Below the pieces are notes generated by a model that saw nothing but the letters and a program-made list of their open reading frames with translations, did no database searches and was not told where the DNA came from. A DNA stretch of 60,000 bases from Adiantum capillus-veneris. Its lineage: Eukaryota > Streptophyta > Polypodiopsida > Polypodiales > Pteridaceae. Below, piece after piece: positions 1 through 9,716 of the stretch. The position numbers and the translations under genes were made by a program. Where the stretch lies: positions 52,872,619 to 52,932,618 of the forward strand of contig CM043952.1 of assembly GCA_014529385.2 (NCBI GenBank). The letters are read 5' to 3'. How positions within the stretch are numbered: the stretch's first letter is position 1; every line of letters begins with the position of its first letter.

Positions 1-2275
1 AACCTATAAAGCTTCATCTTAAAGGTTATTCTTTCTTACTACTTGGAGTGACCATGATAGGTTTTACATGGGGGTTTGGTTCCAAGGTCCACCACTTGTC
101 CAAGTTAACTCTATTGAAACATAGAGAGAAGCAAAGGTCCACCCCTTGTCTAAGCTAGGGTCCATTGAAACATGGAGAGAAGGATGCTCCACCATTTGTC
201 CAAGGTAGGCTCCATTGAAACATGAGGAGAAGCAAGGTGCACCATGTCTCCAAGATGCTAGGCTCCATCGAAAAACATTAAACCCACGATATGTCGTAGA
301 TGAGGGGTTTACATTCAAGGTCCAACACTTGTCCAAGCTATTATTGGTAGTAGCCTGAGTGGTTTGGTCTCAAGATTCACCACTTTTCCACTCTATGTCA
401 TTATATTAAGAATATGCGCGTGTTAAGGTCCACCACTTGTCCAACCTATAAGGCTACATCTTAAAGGTTATTCTTTATTACCACTTGGAGTGACCATGAT
501 AGGTTTTACATGGGGGTTTGGTTCCAAGGTCCACCACTTGTCCAAGCTAGGGTCCATTGAAACATGGAGAGAAGGATGCTCCACCATTTGTCCAAGATAG
601 GCTCCATTGAAACATGACTAGAAGCAAGCTGCACCATGTCTCCAAGATGCTAGGCTCCATCGAAATACATTAAACCCACGATATTTCGTAGATGAGGGGT
701 TTACATTCAAGGTCCACCACTTGTCCAAGCTATTATTGCTAGTAGCCTGAGTGGTTTGGTCTCAAGATTCACCACTTTTATTAAGAATATGTGGGTGTTA
801 AGGTCCACCACTTGTCCAACCTATAAGGCTACATCTTAAAGGTTATTCTTTCTTACTACTTGGAGTGACCATGATAGGTTTTACATGGGGGTTTGGTTCC
901 AAGGTCCACCACTTGTCCAAGCTAACTCTATTGAAACATAGAGAGAATTAAAGGTCCACCCCTTGTCTAAGCTAGGGTCCATTGAAACATGGAGAGAAGG
1001 ATGCTCCACCATTTGTCCAAGGTAGGCTCCATTGAAACATGAGGAGAAGCAAGGTGCACCATGTCTCCAAGATGCTAGGCTCCATCGAAAAACATTAAAC
1101 CCACGATATGTCGTAGATGAGGGGTTTACATTCAAGGTCTAACACTTGTCCAAGCTATTATTGGTAGTAGCCTGAGTGGTTTGGTCTCAAGATTCACCAC
1201 TTTTCCACTCTATGTCATTATATTAAGAATATGCGCGTGTTAAGGTCCACCACTTGTCCAACCTATAAGGCTACATCTTAAAGGTTATTCTTTATTACCA
1301 CTTGGAGTGACCATGATAGGTTTTACATGGGGCTTTGGTTCCAAGGTCCATCACTTGTCCAAGCTAACTCTCTTGAATCATAGAGAGAAGCAAAGGTCCA
1401 CCACTTGTCTAAGCTAGGCTCCATTGAAACATGGAGAGAAGGATGCTCCACCATTTGTCGAAGTTAACTCTATTGAAACATGGGGGGTTTACGTTCAAGG
1501 TCCACCACTTGTCCAAGCTATTAGTGCTAGTAGCATGAGTGGTTTTGTCTCAAGATTCACCACTTTTTCACTCTATGTCATTATATTAAGAATATTAGGG
1601 TGTTAAGGTCCACCACTTGTCCAACCTATAAGGCTATATCTTAAAGGTTATTCTTTCTCACCACTTGGAGTGACCATGATAGGTTTTACATGGGGGTTTG
1701 GTTCCAAGGTCCACCACTTGTCCAAGCTAACTCTATTGAATAATAGAGAGAAGCAAAGGTCCACCACTTGTCCAAGCTAGGGTTTATTGAAACATGGAGA
1801 GAAGGATGCTCCACCATTTGTCCAAGATAGGCTCCATTGAAACATGAAGAGAAGCAAGATGCACGATGTCTCCAAGATGCTAGGCTCCATCGAAATACCT
1901 TAAACCCACGATATTTCGTAGATGGGGGGTTTACTTTCAAGGTCCACCACTTGTCCAAGTTATTATCGCTAGTAGCATGGTTTGGTCTCAAGATTCACCA
2001 GTTTTCCACTCTATGTCATTATATGAAGAATATCTGGGTGTTAAGGTCCACCACTTGTCCAACCTATAAGGCTATATCTTAAATGATATTTTTTTTGACC
2101 ACTTGGAATGTGCATGATATGTTTTACATGGGGTTTTGTTCCAAGGTCCACCACTTGTCCAAGCTAGATCTATTACATATATATTATACATACAATATTC
2201 AACTAGATTCCCTACCTATCATGTCCAGTAGCATGGATGCTCTAGCTTGAAGGTCCACCACTTGTCCAACCTATA
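1..2275 (+). repeat. Tandem array A with dimeric higher-order unit
   Basis: A landmark block (cctataa-gct-catcttaaaggttattctt) recurs near 1, 439, 818, 1259, 1620 and 2060, so spacing alternates between about 440 and 360-380 bp. Two subtypes alternate at the first four landmarks (ttcttactacttgg and tttattaccacttgg), which gives a dimer of about 820 bp. Within each unit the 18-bp core GGTCCACCACTTGTCCAA, or a close variant, occurs two to four times, always in the same orientation. Short open frames on both strands are only translations of the repeat; the core reads Gln-Gly-Pro-Pro-Leu-Val-Gln. The array runs off the left edge of the window, so its full length is unknown. Confidence 0.9.
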
Positions 2276-2317
2276 CTCTCTTATGTAAGGGAGATCTCGC
2301 TATAAATTCAAAAGCTT

Positions 2318-2400
2318 CCCGCCTAGATCTAAAATATCCCTCCCAAATCTTAAATATCCCGCCTAAATTTTAAAATATCCCGCCCAAATTTTAAAATTCA
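2318..2400. repeat. Short tandem repeat, 20-21 bp x4
   Basis: Four consecutive imperfect units of the form ccc(g/t)cc(t/c)aaatttaaaatat follow array A. The sequence on to about 2640 is strongly AT-rich and shows no gene. Confidence 0.6.
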
Positions 2401-2639
2401 AACTTTTTTATAAAAATTTAAATTTTACTACTTAAATTTAAAATATTCCACGCGAAATTGATTTTAAATTCAAGTTTACCACAAAAAGATATCATTATAC
2501 CACTTAAATTCAAATATGCAAACCTCAAATCATTATATTGTACATAAATTCAAACAAATTCAAATTAACAAGCCTAAACTGATATTAGTTTGCATAGATA
2601 TGAATTTATCACACCTAAATTATGTCACCATGTTAGAGA

Positions 2640-2780
2640 GAGTGGTTAGAGAATTTGAACAAGGTCCACCACTTGTCCAACCTAAATACCAAGAAGGATT
2701 GAGTGTACAAGGTATTGTTTGGAGGTCCTTATAGTCCACTGGTCTCAAGGTCCACCACTTGTGGTAAGGGTCACCAAAAA
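2640..2780 (+). repeat. Isolated copies of the 18-bp core motif
   Basis: The core appears at about 2662-2679, followed by a variant at about 2747-2762 ending in ttgtgg. Neither has the flanks of array A or array B. From 2780 to about 3170 I see no gene, only AT-rich unique-looking sequence. Confidence 0.7.
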
Positions 2781-3170
2781 GTGTATATATTCATCCAAAG
2801 AAATACACGTATTTTTGGTCTACATGTCCTAGTTTAAACCATTTATGTCCATTAGGTGTATCACTAAACAACACTACTATTTTTGAGAAACAGAAGTTAC
2901 AATCATATCCACAAATGGATTAGAGGAAAATCAGCTCAGCATACATCCAGAACTCGCTACAAGAATCGACTTTAACAAATCACGCAAGTAAGTCTTCCAT
3001 TCAATTTTACTAGTATTACAATGTGCTAGTTATTTGTGATATTTATGTATGTATATATACTATGTGTGCATATCGTAATTAAGTGTAATTGTGTATCTGC
3101 ATTATGTATGAGTATTACAATGAAATAACACAAATATACATACATACACATAGATGACACAGACGCACAC

Positions 3171-3212
3171 ATACATGAGCATGTATTTTCAAGAGAGAGA
3201 TAGCAAGATACA

Positions 3213-3246
<34 letters not shown>

Positions 3247-3660
3247 TAAATACCTGTTTTTTAGAGAGAGGAGAGAGAAAGATAACAGATTTCACTGTGT
3301 TTATGTATGTGGAAGAGAGGAAGACGATGTATGGAAATATGTGCACGTATTTTCAAGAGAGAGACAACAAGATAACAGATTTCATTGTGGTTATGTATGT
3401 GGAAGTGAGGAAGACGATGTGTGGGAATATGTGCATGTATTTTCAAGAGAGAGACAGCAAGATAACAGATTTCACTGTGGTTATGTATGTGGAAGAGAGG
3501 AAGACGATGTGTGGGAATATGTGTATGTGTGCGGGGATACTTTTAAACTATGTATCTCTGTCTTTTGACGAGAGAGTGTGTGTGCAAGAAGAGTTACAGA
3601 GAACCATCTTCTCTATATGGAGAAAGATAGAGAGTGAGAGAGAGAGAAATACCTGTTTTT
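3171..3660. repeat. GA-rich microsatellite and 90-bp tandem repeat
   Basis: A GATA/GA microsatellite (about 3212-3246) leads into three copies of a roughly 90-bp unit, anchored on gataacagatttca(c/t)tgtg at about 3281, 3372 and 3462. The open frames here repeat a 30-residue block because 90 is divisible by three; I do not regard them as a gene. More GA repeats follow at about 3625-3650. Confidence 0.8.
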
Positions 3661-4440
3661 TCTCTATTCGTGAGGTGTGCAATGTCTCGTGAGAAGACTG
3701 CCCGATCCTGCCCTTCTGGAAAGCGTTGTGTACACTGCTGTTTCTTTATCTTGTGCGCGAACTTTCAATCCTGTGCACTCCACCTGTGTGTTGTGTACGA
3801 TGCCAAGCTTGCTCCTCTACGCGCGCGTATACTCCAACTGTGTGCGATCCATGTGCACTTTCTGTGTGTTTGCTGCTCGCCTGCTTTCTCTGTGTGCGTT
3901 GCTCGTGCGCTCTCTGTGTGCCTAATCTTGATAGGGTTTATTAGAATGCCACGTATGCTACAAGTCCATGTTTTATCATAGGATTAAAAAAAACAAAAGC
4001 AATATAAAAAATTAACCAATTCACACGGCCAAAATTAAACAAATCATGGTTGAAAATATGAAAAACATGCGTAACTCTATACTAGGAATTCACTTTTTTT
4101 AAAAAAAATCTTTGGGCGCTGCCCCTTGACCCCGCCCAGAACAATATCCCAAAATCAACCTCCCAAGCCCCGCCATCAAGAGCACTATATTCCACATCCC
4201 CATCAAGAGCGCTACCCCCAAACCTCACGTGGAAGCGCTGCCTTGTCACCCCATTGTGGCATTGCCCTAAGACCCCACATCTGGAGTGCTAAATGGGAAC
4301 ATTCTTCGTTAGTGAAATTTTGAACATAAATTATATTAGCATATACTTAAATATAATACAAATATTAACATATTAGCTATACTACTAATTTACTATAGCA
4401 GTTCTAGATTATATCCCATACTATATTTAAGGTGCCAAAG
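3661..4440. other. Non-coding spacer, no gene seen
   Basis: Pyrimidine-rich, GTGTG-containing sequence (3660-3930) is followed by AT-rich DNA. A GC-richer island at about 4105-4290 holds repeated phrases such as gcgctgcc and atcaagagcgct. No convincing coding frame or RNA gene is visible. Confidence 0.5.
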
Positions 4441-6415
4441 GTTTGGCCTTATGGTCCTAGATTTAGCCAAGTGGTCAACACATATAGGACCAAGTGCACA
4501 CTGTGCCACAAAACTTGGCCAGCACTTCACTTGCCAAAGTTTAGGCCACATGGTCAATCCTAAGTTTCCAATGTTCTTATTATGTCACCTTTTGCCTCGT
4601 GGAAAACCTAGGCTTGTTTTCACATACTCAGGCACTTCAAGCCACAATAAATTTTCATTACTCTTCGGCAACCCTTTTGTTCAAGTCTTTGAAAAAACAT
4701 TGTTTAAGGCCACCCTAAACCATTTTCATTTAGGGGTGTCTAAAACTAGCTTTTTGGCAATTCGAGAAGAAAATGGTCAAAGTTTTATACTTAGTTTTAA
4801 CCACTTGACCAATTCAAATATTGGAAAGCAAGGTCTTGTAATACTTTTCTTTGGACATCACACATTAAAACTAGGTCCCTCACTTGTCCAAGCTATGCTC
4901 TAATACAATAAAGGGCTTTTGGTTTCAAGATGCACCACTTTCCCAACCTTGATTCCATTAAAGAAGCTAGCTCTACTTAGACATTTAATAGCAAGGTCCT
5001 GCAGCAGTTCAGATTGAACATTTTCCATGGCAGCTAGGTCCACCACTTATCTAAGCTATGCTCTAATAGAGTAAGGGGGTTTTGGTTTCAAGATCCACCA
5101 CTTGTCCAAACTTGATTTGGGAAGCAAGGTCCTATAATAGTTTGCTTTGGACATTCACCATTACAACTAAGTCCACCACTTCTCCAAGCTATGTTCTAAT
5201 ACACTAAGGAGGTTTTGGTTTCAAGGAGAACCACTTGTACGACTTTGTTTTTGGAAGTAAGGTCTTTACATAGTTCACCTTGTACCTTGGACATTGGATA
5301 CTACAACTAAGCCCACCACTTGTCCAAGATATCCTCTATATATAGCCAAAGGGTTTGGGTTTCAAGATTCACCACTTTTCCAACCTTTCTTCCATTAAAG
5401 AAAGGAGGGGCATTATAACTAGGTCCACCAATTGTCCAAGCTATGCTCTGATATAGAAAGGGGATTTTGGTTTCAAGGTCCACCACGTGTTCAACCTTGC
5501 AAGACTCAAGGCATACTTGGACATTGGAAAGCATAGTCCTATAGTAGTTGATAGGTGGCAGTGGGTATTACAACTAGGTCCAACCTATGCTCTCATATAG
5601 CAAAGAGGCTTTGCTTTCAAGGTCCACCACTTGTCCAACCTTGCTTCCATTAAAGAAATGAGGGGCTACGTAAACATTGGCAAGCAAGGTAGCAAGGTCC
5701 TAAGGTGTTTCACCTTGGATATTGGGCATTATAACTAGGTCCACCACTTGTCCAAGCTATGCTCTGATAAAGAAAGGGGATTTTCGTTTCAAGGTCCACC
5801 ATGTGTTCAACCTTTCTAATATAGAAAGGGGATTTTCGTTTCAAGGTCCACCACGTGTTCAACCTTGAAAGACTCAAGGGATACTTGGACATTGGAAAGC
5901 ATAGTCCTATAGTAGTTGATAGGCGGCAGTGGGTATTAAAACTAGGTCCAACCTATGCTCTAATATAGCAAAGAGGCTTTGGTTTCAAGGTCCACCACTT
6001 GTCCAACCTTACTTCCATTAAAGAAATGAGGGGCTACGTAAACATTGGCAAGCAAGGTAGCAAAGTCCTAAGGTATTTCACCTTGGATATTGGGCATTAT
6101 AACTAGGTCCACCACTTGTCCAAGCTATGCTCTGATATAGAAAGGGGATTTTTGTTTCAAGGTCCACCACGTGTTCAACCTTGAAAGACTCAAGGGATAC
6201 TTGGACATTGGAAAGCATAGTCCTATAGTAGTTGATAGGTGGCAGTGGGTATTACAACTAGGTCCACCACTTGTCCAACCTATGCTCTCATATAGCAAAG
6301 AGGCTTTGGTTTCAAGGTCCACCACTTGTCCAACCTTGCTTCCATTAATATAGCAAGGAGGATTTGGTCTCAAGGTTCACCACTTGTCCAACCTATGCAA
6401 ACCTTTTTCATGTTG
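4441..6415 (+). repeat. Tandem array B sharing the same 18-bp core
   Basis: This repeat has a different backbone from array A (landmark agctatgctctgatatagaaaggggatttt at about 5438, 5755 and 6123). The basic unit is about 317 bp; the longer 368-bp spacing comes from an internal duplication of about 50 bp near 5800-5860. The left part (4440-5300) is more degenerate. The core GGTCCACCACTTGTCCAA and variants (accacgtgttcaac, accaattgtccaag) recur in every unit, again all on the plus strand. A 150-codon open frame at 4451-4903 lies in the degenerate part and ends in a translated core, so I treat it as repeat-derived. Confidence 0.85.
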
Positions 6416-6459
6416 TAGCATGATTTTTTGTTTGAAGAGTATTTTTCTATAACTATGGA

Positions 6460-6488
6460 TTTAACAATGTAATCTTTTTACTTACAGG
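6460..6488 (+). promoter_or_regulatory. Probable 3' splice site before the DUF7869-like ORF
   Basis: A T-rich tract ending tttttacttacag lies directly before G-ATG, with AG at 6486-6487 and ATG at 6489. It matches a plant 3' splice site. The large frame may therefore be a later exon, with a 5' exon or 5'-UTR exon inside or beyond the repeat arrays. No upstream donor could be singled out. Confidence 0.5.
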
Positions 6489-9400
6489 ATGGACTTCGAA
6501 TCTGGGGAGAAAGTACATATGATACTTGACAATGAAATCGTTGGTATTGGTTGTGTGTGTAGAACAGATCCAGATTCCACTTGTGGTGGTACAAAGATAG
6601 GGCTGGGAAATGTCTCCATACTAGTGGAGGAATGCTTGAAGGATGTGGTCCTACCTTTTCCTACAATGGATACTTCATCTCTCCAAGGCTCATTATGGAG
6701 TGTTGTTCGATGGTCAAAGCTTCTTTTGCAATCTTTTGTATTAAATGGGAACTTAATTGATCCACACAAAAGCTACAATGGTGATGAAGAACATGATCAT
6801 TCTGATCCTCTAGTTACAGATGCAATACCTATGACAAGCCCAGAATTTGAAGCAATGATTCGAGAGTCTTGGAGAAATCAGAGGGTCCTTTTAAAAGATG
6901 ACACAATGATGCAAACCATGAACGAAGGGACCATCTTATATGTATTTCCACATGATTATGTCAACTTTCAGGAACTTGGTCCTGATTGTGTGGGTGTGGG
7001 TATTGAAAGAGAAAATGCAAGCATTGATGATGTGGTTGAAGTGGGTAGCATCACTTTGCTAAAGTGGCCCATCAAGCAGACAACAATGTTGAATGGGAGC
7101 CCATTACAACGCTTTGTTCCTGTTGATGGCATGCATGCTACATATGAGGATGTATCCAACGATGGCAATGTTGGAAAAAAACTTGATGGGAGTAATGTTG
7201 TCCAGTTGTCAAGGAAGAGACGATACACTTTCATGAACAGGACTCAAAAATCAAAAGCAGCACTAGCTTCGACTTTTTACCTTTCAAACAAATCAATTCA
7301 AAGGGTATCATGCATTGATTGTTGTGCACAAAAATGCTGCCAATTTGCAGATCGTGATATGGTGACAAGGTTACGACAACAATTTTGGGGAGAGTCTCAA
7401 AAATCACGCACTAATTATGTTTATGATGTTCTTTCTATATGTTATCAGAAAGATGAGAAGTCACGATACCAATTCAGGCTAAATGGCTCTATTGTTTGTT
7501 GTAGAGCATGGTATGAGCTACATGGAATACCAAAGACATCATTTTATCGATACAAGGAGAACTTTGAAAATGGTGTGCGCCAATATGTACATGGGAACAC
7601 ATGTACATTGAGAAGGGGACTTCAACATACTAGTTTAGCAAGAGCACTACTAAATGAGTTTGTGGAAAACAACTCTGAGAAGATGCCACATAGAAGTAGA
7701 ACACTGCTAGATGGCTCAAGAGAGACTCGATTGGTGATTCCATCAACATACAAACAAGTGGATATTTTATGTGAAATCAACACGACACTTGACCAAATGG
7801 GCTATGAGAAGAAGCTATCCCAATCTTCTTTTGGTAGAATTTGGAACAAAGAGTACCCACATGTCACTTTAACAAAGACGAGTGAGTTCTCTAAGTGCAA
7901 TATTTGTAGCTCAATCAAGGCAAGGTTAGAAGCTAAACCTTCTCTTGAAGAGAGAGCTCTTCTCTTGAGGGAGAGAGAAGTTCACATGGCACAACAAAAG
8001 AGTTGCAGAAGCCTATATTATGCATGGCGCACGTATTCAAAAACTCGACCACAAAAATATGTATGCATAATCCATGATAAGATGGATCAAAAGAAGACTG
8101 CCATTCCTAGATTACGCATTGTTCCCAAGGGTGTGGATTCAGGATATAATCTGCAGGTGGCATTGATTGGCATGATCACTCATGGACATGGAGAAGGTCA
8201 TTACGAACACTTTGTCTTGAATGGTTTGTGGCCAGCTGATCCAAATCTTACAATTGGCTCAATTGCTAATTGTTTACATAACCTCGAGAAGATAGATAAG
8301 CATCCTCTTGGTGATCTAGTAACAAATGGACTTCCAAGGAGCAATATTTCACTACTACATGCTTTGAACTCAAGGGATGCTTTGGACTACCATAACTTGA
8401 GTGATGGAAAAGAGCCCATTGTGCAGTCGTTAGAAATTGCAGAAGAGGAATTGGGGTCAACATTTCGCAGATTGCCAGAGAACTTGTTGCTACAATTGGA
8501 TAATTGTGCAGGGGAAAACAAAAATCGATACTTATTTGCCTATTTGTCAATGCTTGTTGCAAGGGGTGTTTTCAAAACCATCCAGCTGGGATTTTTAATG
8601 GTTGGGCATACACATGAGGACGTAGACACTATGTTTAGTAGGTTTTCAGAGAAGTTGAGAGTTACACAAACCTATACTTTGCCACATTTGATGGATACAT
8701 TACGAAACAGCTCATCTTCATCTCCAGCTCCATTTTTTCTCACAAAGATCCCCGATTTCAAGCAATATTGTGATGGCTATCTTTGTGATGGACAAGACAT
8801 ACTTGTTGGACATTCCAAACCGCTTCAGTTCAGGTTCTTTATGCAAGATGAGACACCAATGATGCAATATAAGCCACATGTAGGTGTATCAAGTTGGAGT
8901 GGAAGTATTCGCCTTTGGAAAACAGACACAGAAGGCAAGCCAATGTTACCACATGGAGATCCACCTCTAGTACAAATGGCGGAGTATGTCAAGGCCCACG
9001 AAGAAGTCATTTTGGGGCTAAAGAACTATATAAAATTTTGGAAAAATTTAGGGAATGGTTCAAGTATTCCGCAATATTATAGACCCGTGATAGATTATTG
9101 GAGTAAGGTAATTGAAGAGATTGGAAAAGAAATCATATCAGAGGGAGTCTTGTATGAAATGTTTTGGCCAAAAACTCAAGAATATTCTCACCTACAAAGC
9201 ACTACAATGAATTTGCAACAAGGAGCAGAAAGATTCCTAGGCCTTGAAGAGTTGAACGATCATTTTTGTGGGCCTCAACGAGATAGGCCAAGGGAAGAGT
9301 TTGACCCTATGTCTGATGTGCACCAAGGTGACTTTCTTATGCTTGTTCCGAGTGACACAGAAATCTATCTAGTGTGGCTTGCAATGGCTTTATCTGACAT

Positions 9401-9716
9401 TGATAATGAGCCTACATCACCAAACTACAGAAAACTCTTGATTCAATATTGGGCACCTTGCGCGAGAAAAAGTGGGATGACAGATACTCAAGCTTACAGT
9501 AATTGTTGGAAGGGTTATTGGGCTGTCAACTATAAGGACCCACAAGTGTGGGAAACTATAGATGCAATTGTTTGGTCCTGGAGACCCAAAAAAGAAGGAC
9601 CGTTTTCTAGAATAAAGATTCCAGAAAGACATGCTCTAAAAGCCAAAGAAGGCCTCACTCGTGCACATCAGCCACACTTGGATCAAAGTTCAGATATGGT
9701 ATCAAATGTGGAGTAG
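6489..9716 (+). CDS. DUF7869-like protein, putative transposase-like
   Basis: This is an uninterrupted 1075-codon frame, the only long intact one in the window. I recognise the central-to-C-terminal part as resembling the DUF7869 family of plants, oomycetes and animals. It shows a Cys pair CNIC at residues 470-473, HDKMDQKK with Asp530 and Asp533, LDNCAGENKNR with Asp671, and the signature GHTHEDVD at 706-713. An N-terminal Cys-rich patch CIDCCAQKCC lies at 275-284. The spacing of acidic residues and the HTHED block resemble an RNase-H-fold nuclease or DDE-type transposase, but catalysis is my inference; the family has no function I can state as known. The start chosen is the ATG just after a probable splice acceptor; extra N-terminal residues from an upstream exon are possible. 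Arrays sharing one short core lie immediately upstream. Confidence 0.75.
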   Translation: MDFESGEKVHMILDNEIVGIGCVCRTDPDSTCGGTKIGLGNVSILVEECLKDVVLPFPTMDTSSLQGSLWSVVRWSKLLLQSFVLNGNLIDPHKSYNGDEEHDHSDPLVTDAIPMTSPEFEAMIRESWRNQRVLLKDDTMMQTMNEGTILYVFPHDYVNFQELGPDCVGVGIERENASIDDVVEVGSITLLKWPIKQTTMLNGSPLQRFVPVDGMHATYEDVSNDGNVGKKLDGSNVVQLSRKRRYTFMNRTQKSKAALASTFYLSNKSIQRVSCIDCCAQKCCQFADRDMVTRLRQQFWGESQKSRTNYVYDVLSICYQKDEKSRYQFRLNGSIVCCRAWYELHGIPKTSFYRYKENFENGVRQYVHGNTCTLRRGLQHTSLARALLNEFVENNSEKMPHRSRTLLDGSRETRLVIPSTYKQVDILCEINTTLDQMGYEKKLSQSSFGRIWNKEYPHVTLTKTSEFSKCNICSSIKARLEAKPSLEERALLLREREVHMAQQKSCRSLYYAWRTYSKTRPQKYVCIIHDKMDQKKTAIPRLRIVPKGVDSGYNLQVALIGMITHGHGEGHYEHFVLNGLWPADPNLTIGSIANCLHNLEKIDKHPLGDLVTNGLPRSNISLLHALNSRDALDYHNLSDGKEPIVQSLEIAEEELGSTFRRLPENLLLQLDNCAGENKNRYLFAYLSMLVARGVFKTIQLGFLMVGHTHEDVDTMFSRFSEKLRVTQTYTLPHLMDTLRNSSSSSPAPFFLTKIPDFKQYCDGYLCDGQDILVGHSKPLQFRFFMQDETPMMQYKPHVGVSSWSGSIRLWKTDTEGKPMLPHGDPPLVQMAEYVKAHEEVILGLKNYIKFWKNLGNGSSIPQYYRPVIDYWSKVIEEIGKEIISEGVLYEMFWPKTQEYSHLQSTTMNLQQGAERFLGLEELNDHFCGPQRDRPREEFDPMSDVHQGDFLMLVPSDTEIYLVWLAMALSDIDNEPTSPNYRKLLIQYWAPCARKSGMTDTQAYSNCWKGYWAVNYKDPQVWETIDAIVWSWRPKKEGPFSRIKIPERHALKAKEGLTRAHQPHLDQSSDMVSNVE

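Noticed and set aside
3297-3981. Overlapping open frames in the GA-rich and GTG-rich region
   Set aside because: They are low-complexity or tandem-repeat translations; several frames overlap each other and none has a domain.
4451-4903. 150-codon open frame as a gene
   Set aside because: It has no recognisable domain, lies in degenerate repeat sequence and ends in a translated copy of the 18-bp core.
1-6410. CRISPR-like array
   Set aside because: Repeats are long, degenerate and unevenly spaced, the backbone itself is repeated, and the sequence is clearly plant nuclear DNA.
8958-8975. Counting this site as a true member of the 18-bp motif set
   Set aside because: It has four mismatches and lies in coding sequence; kept only as a weak separate observation.
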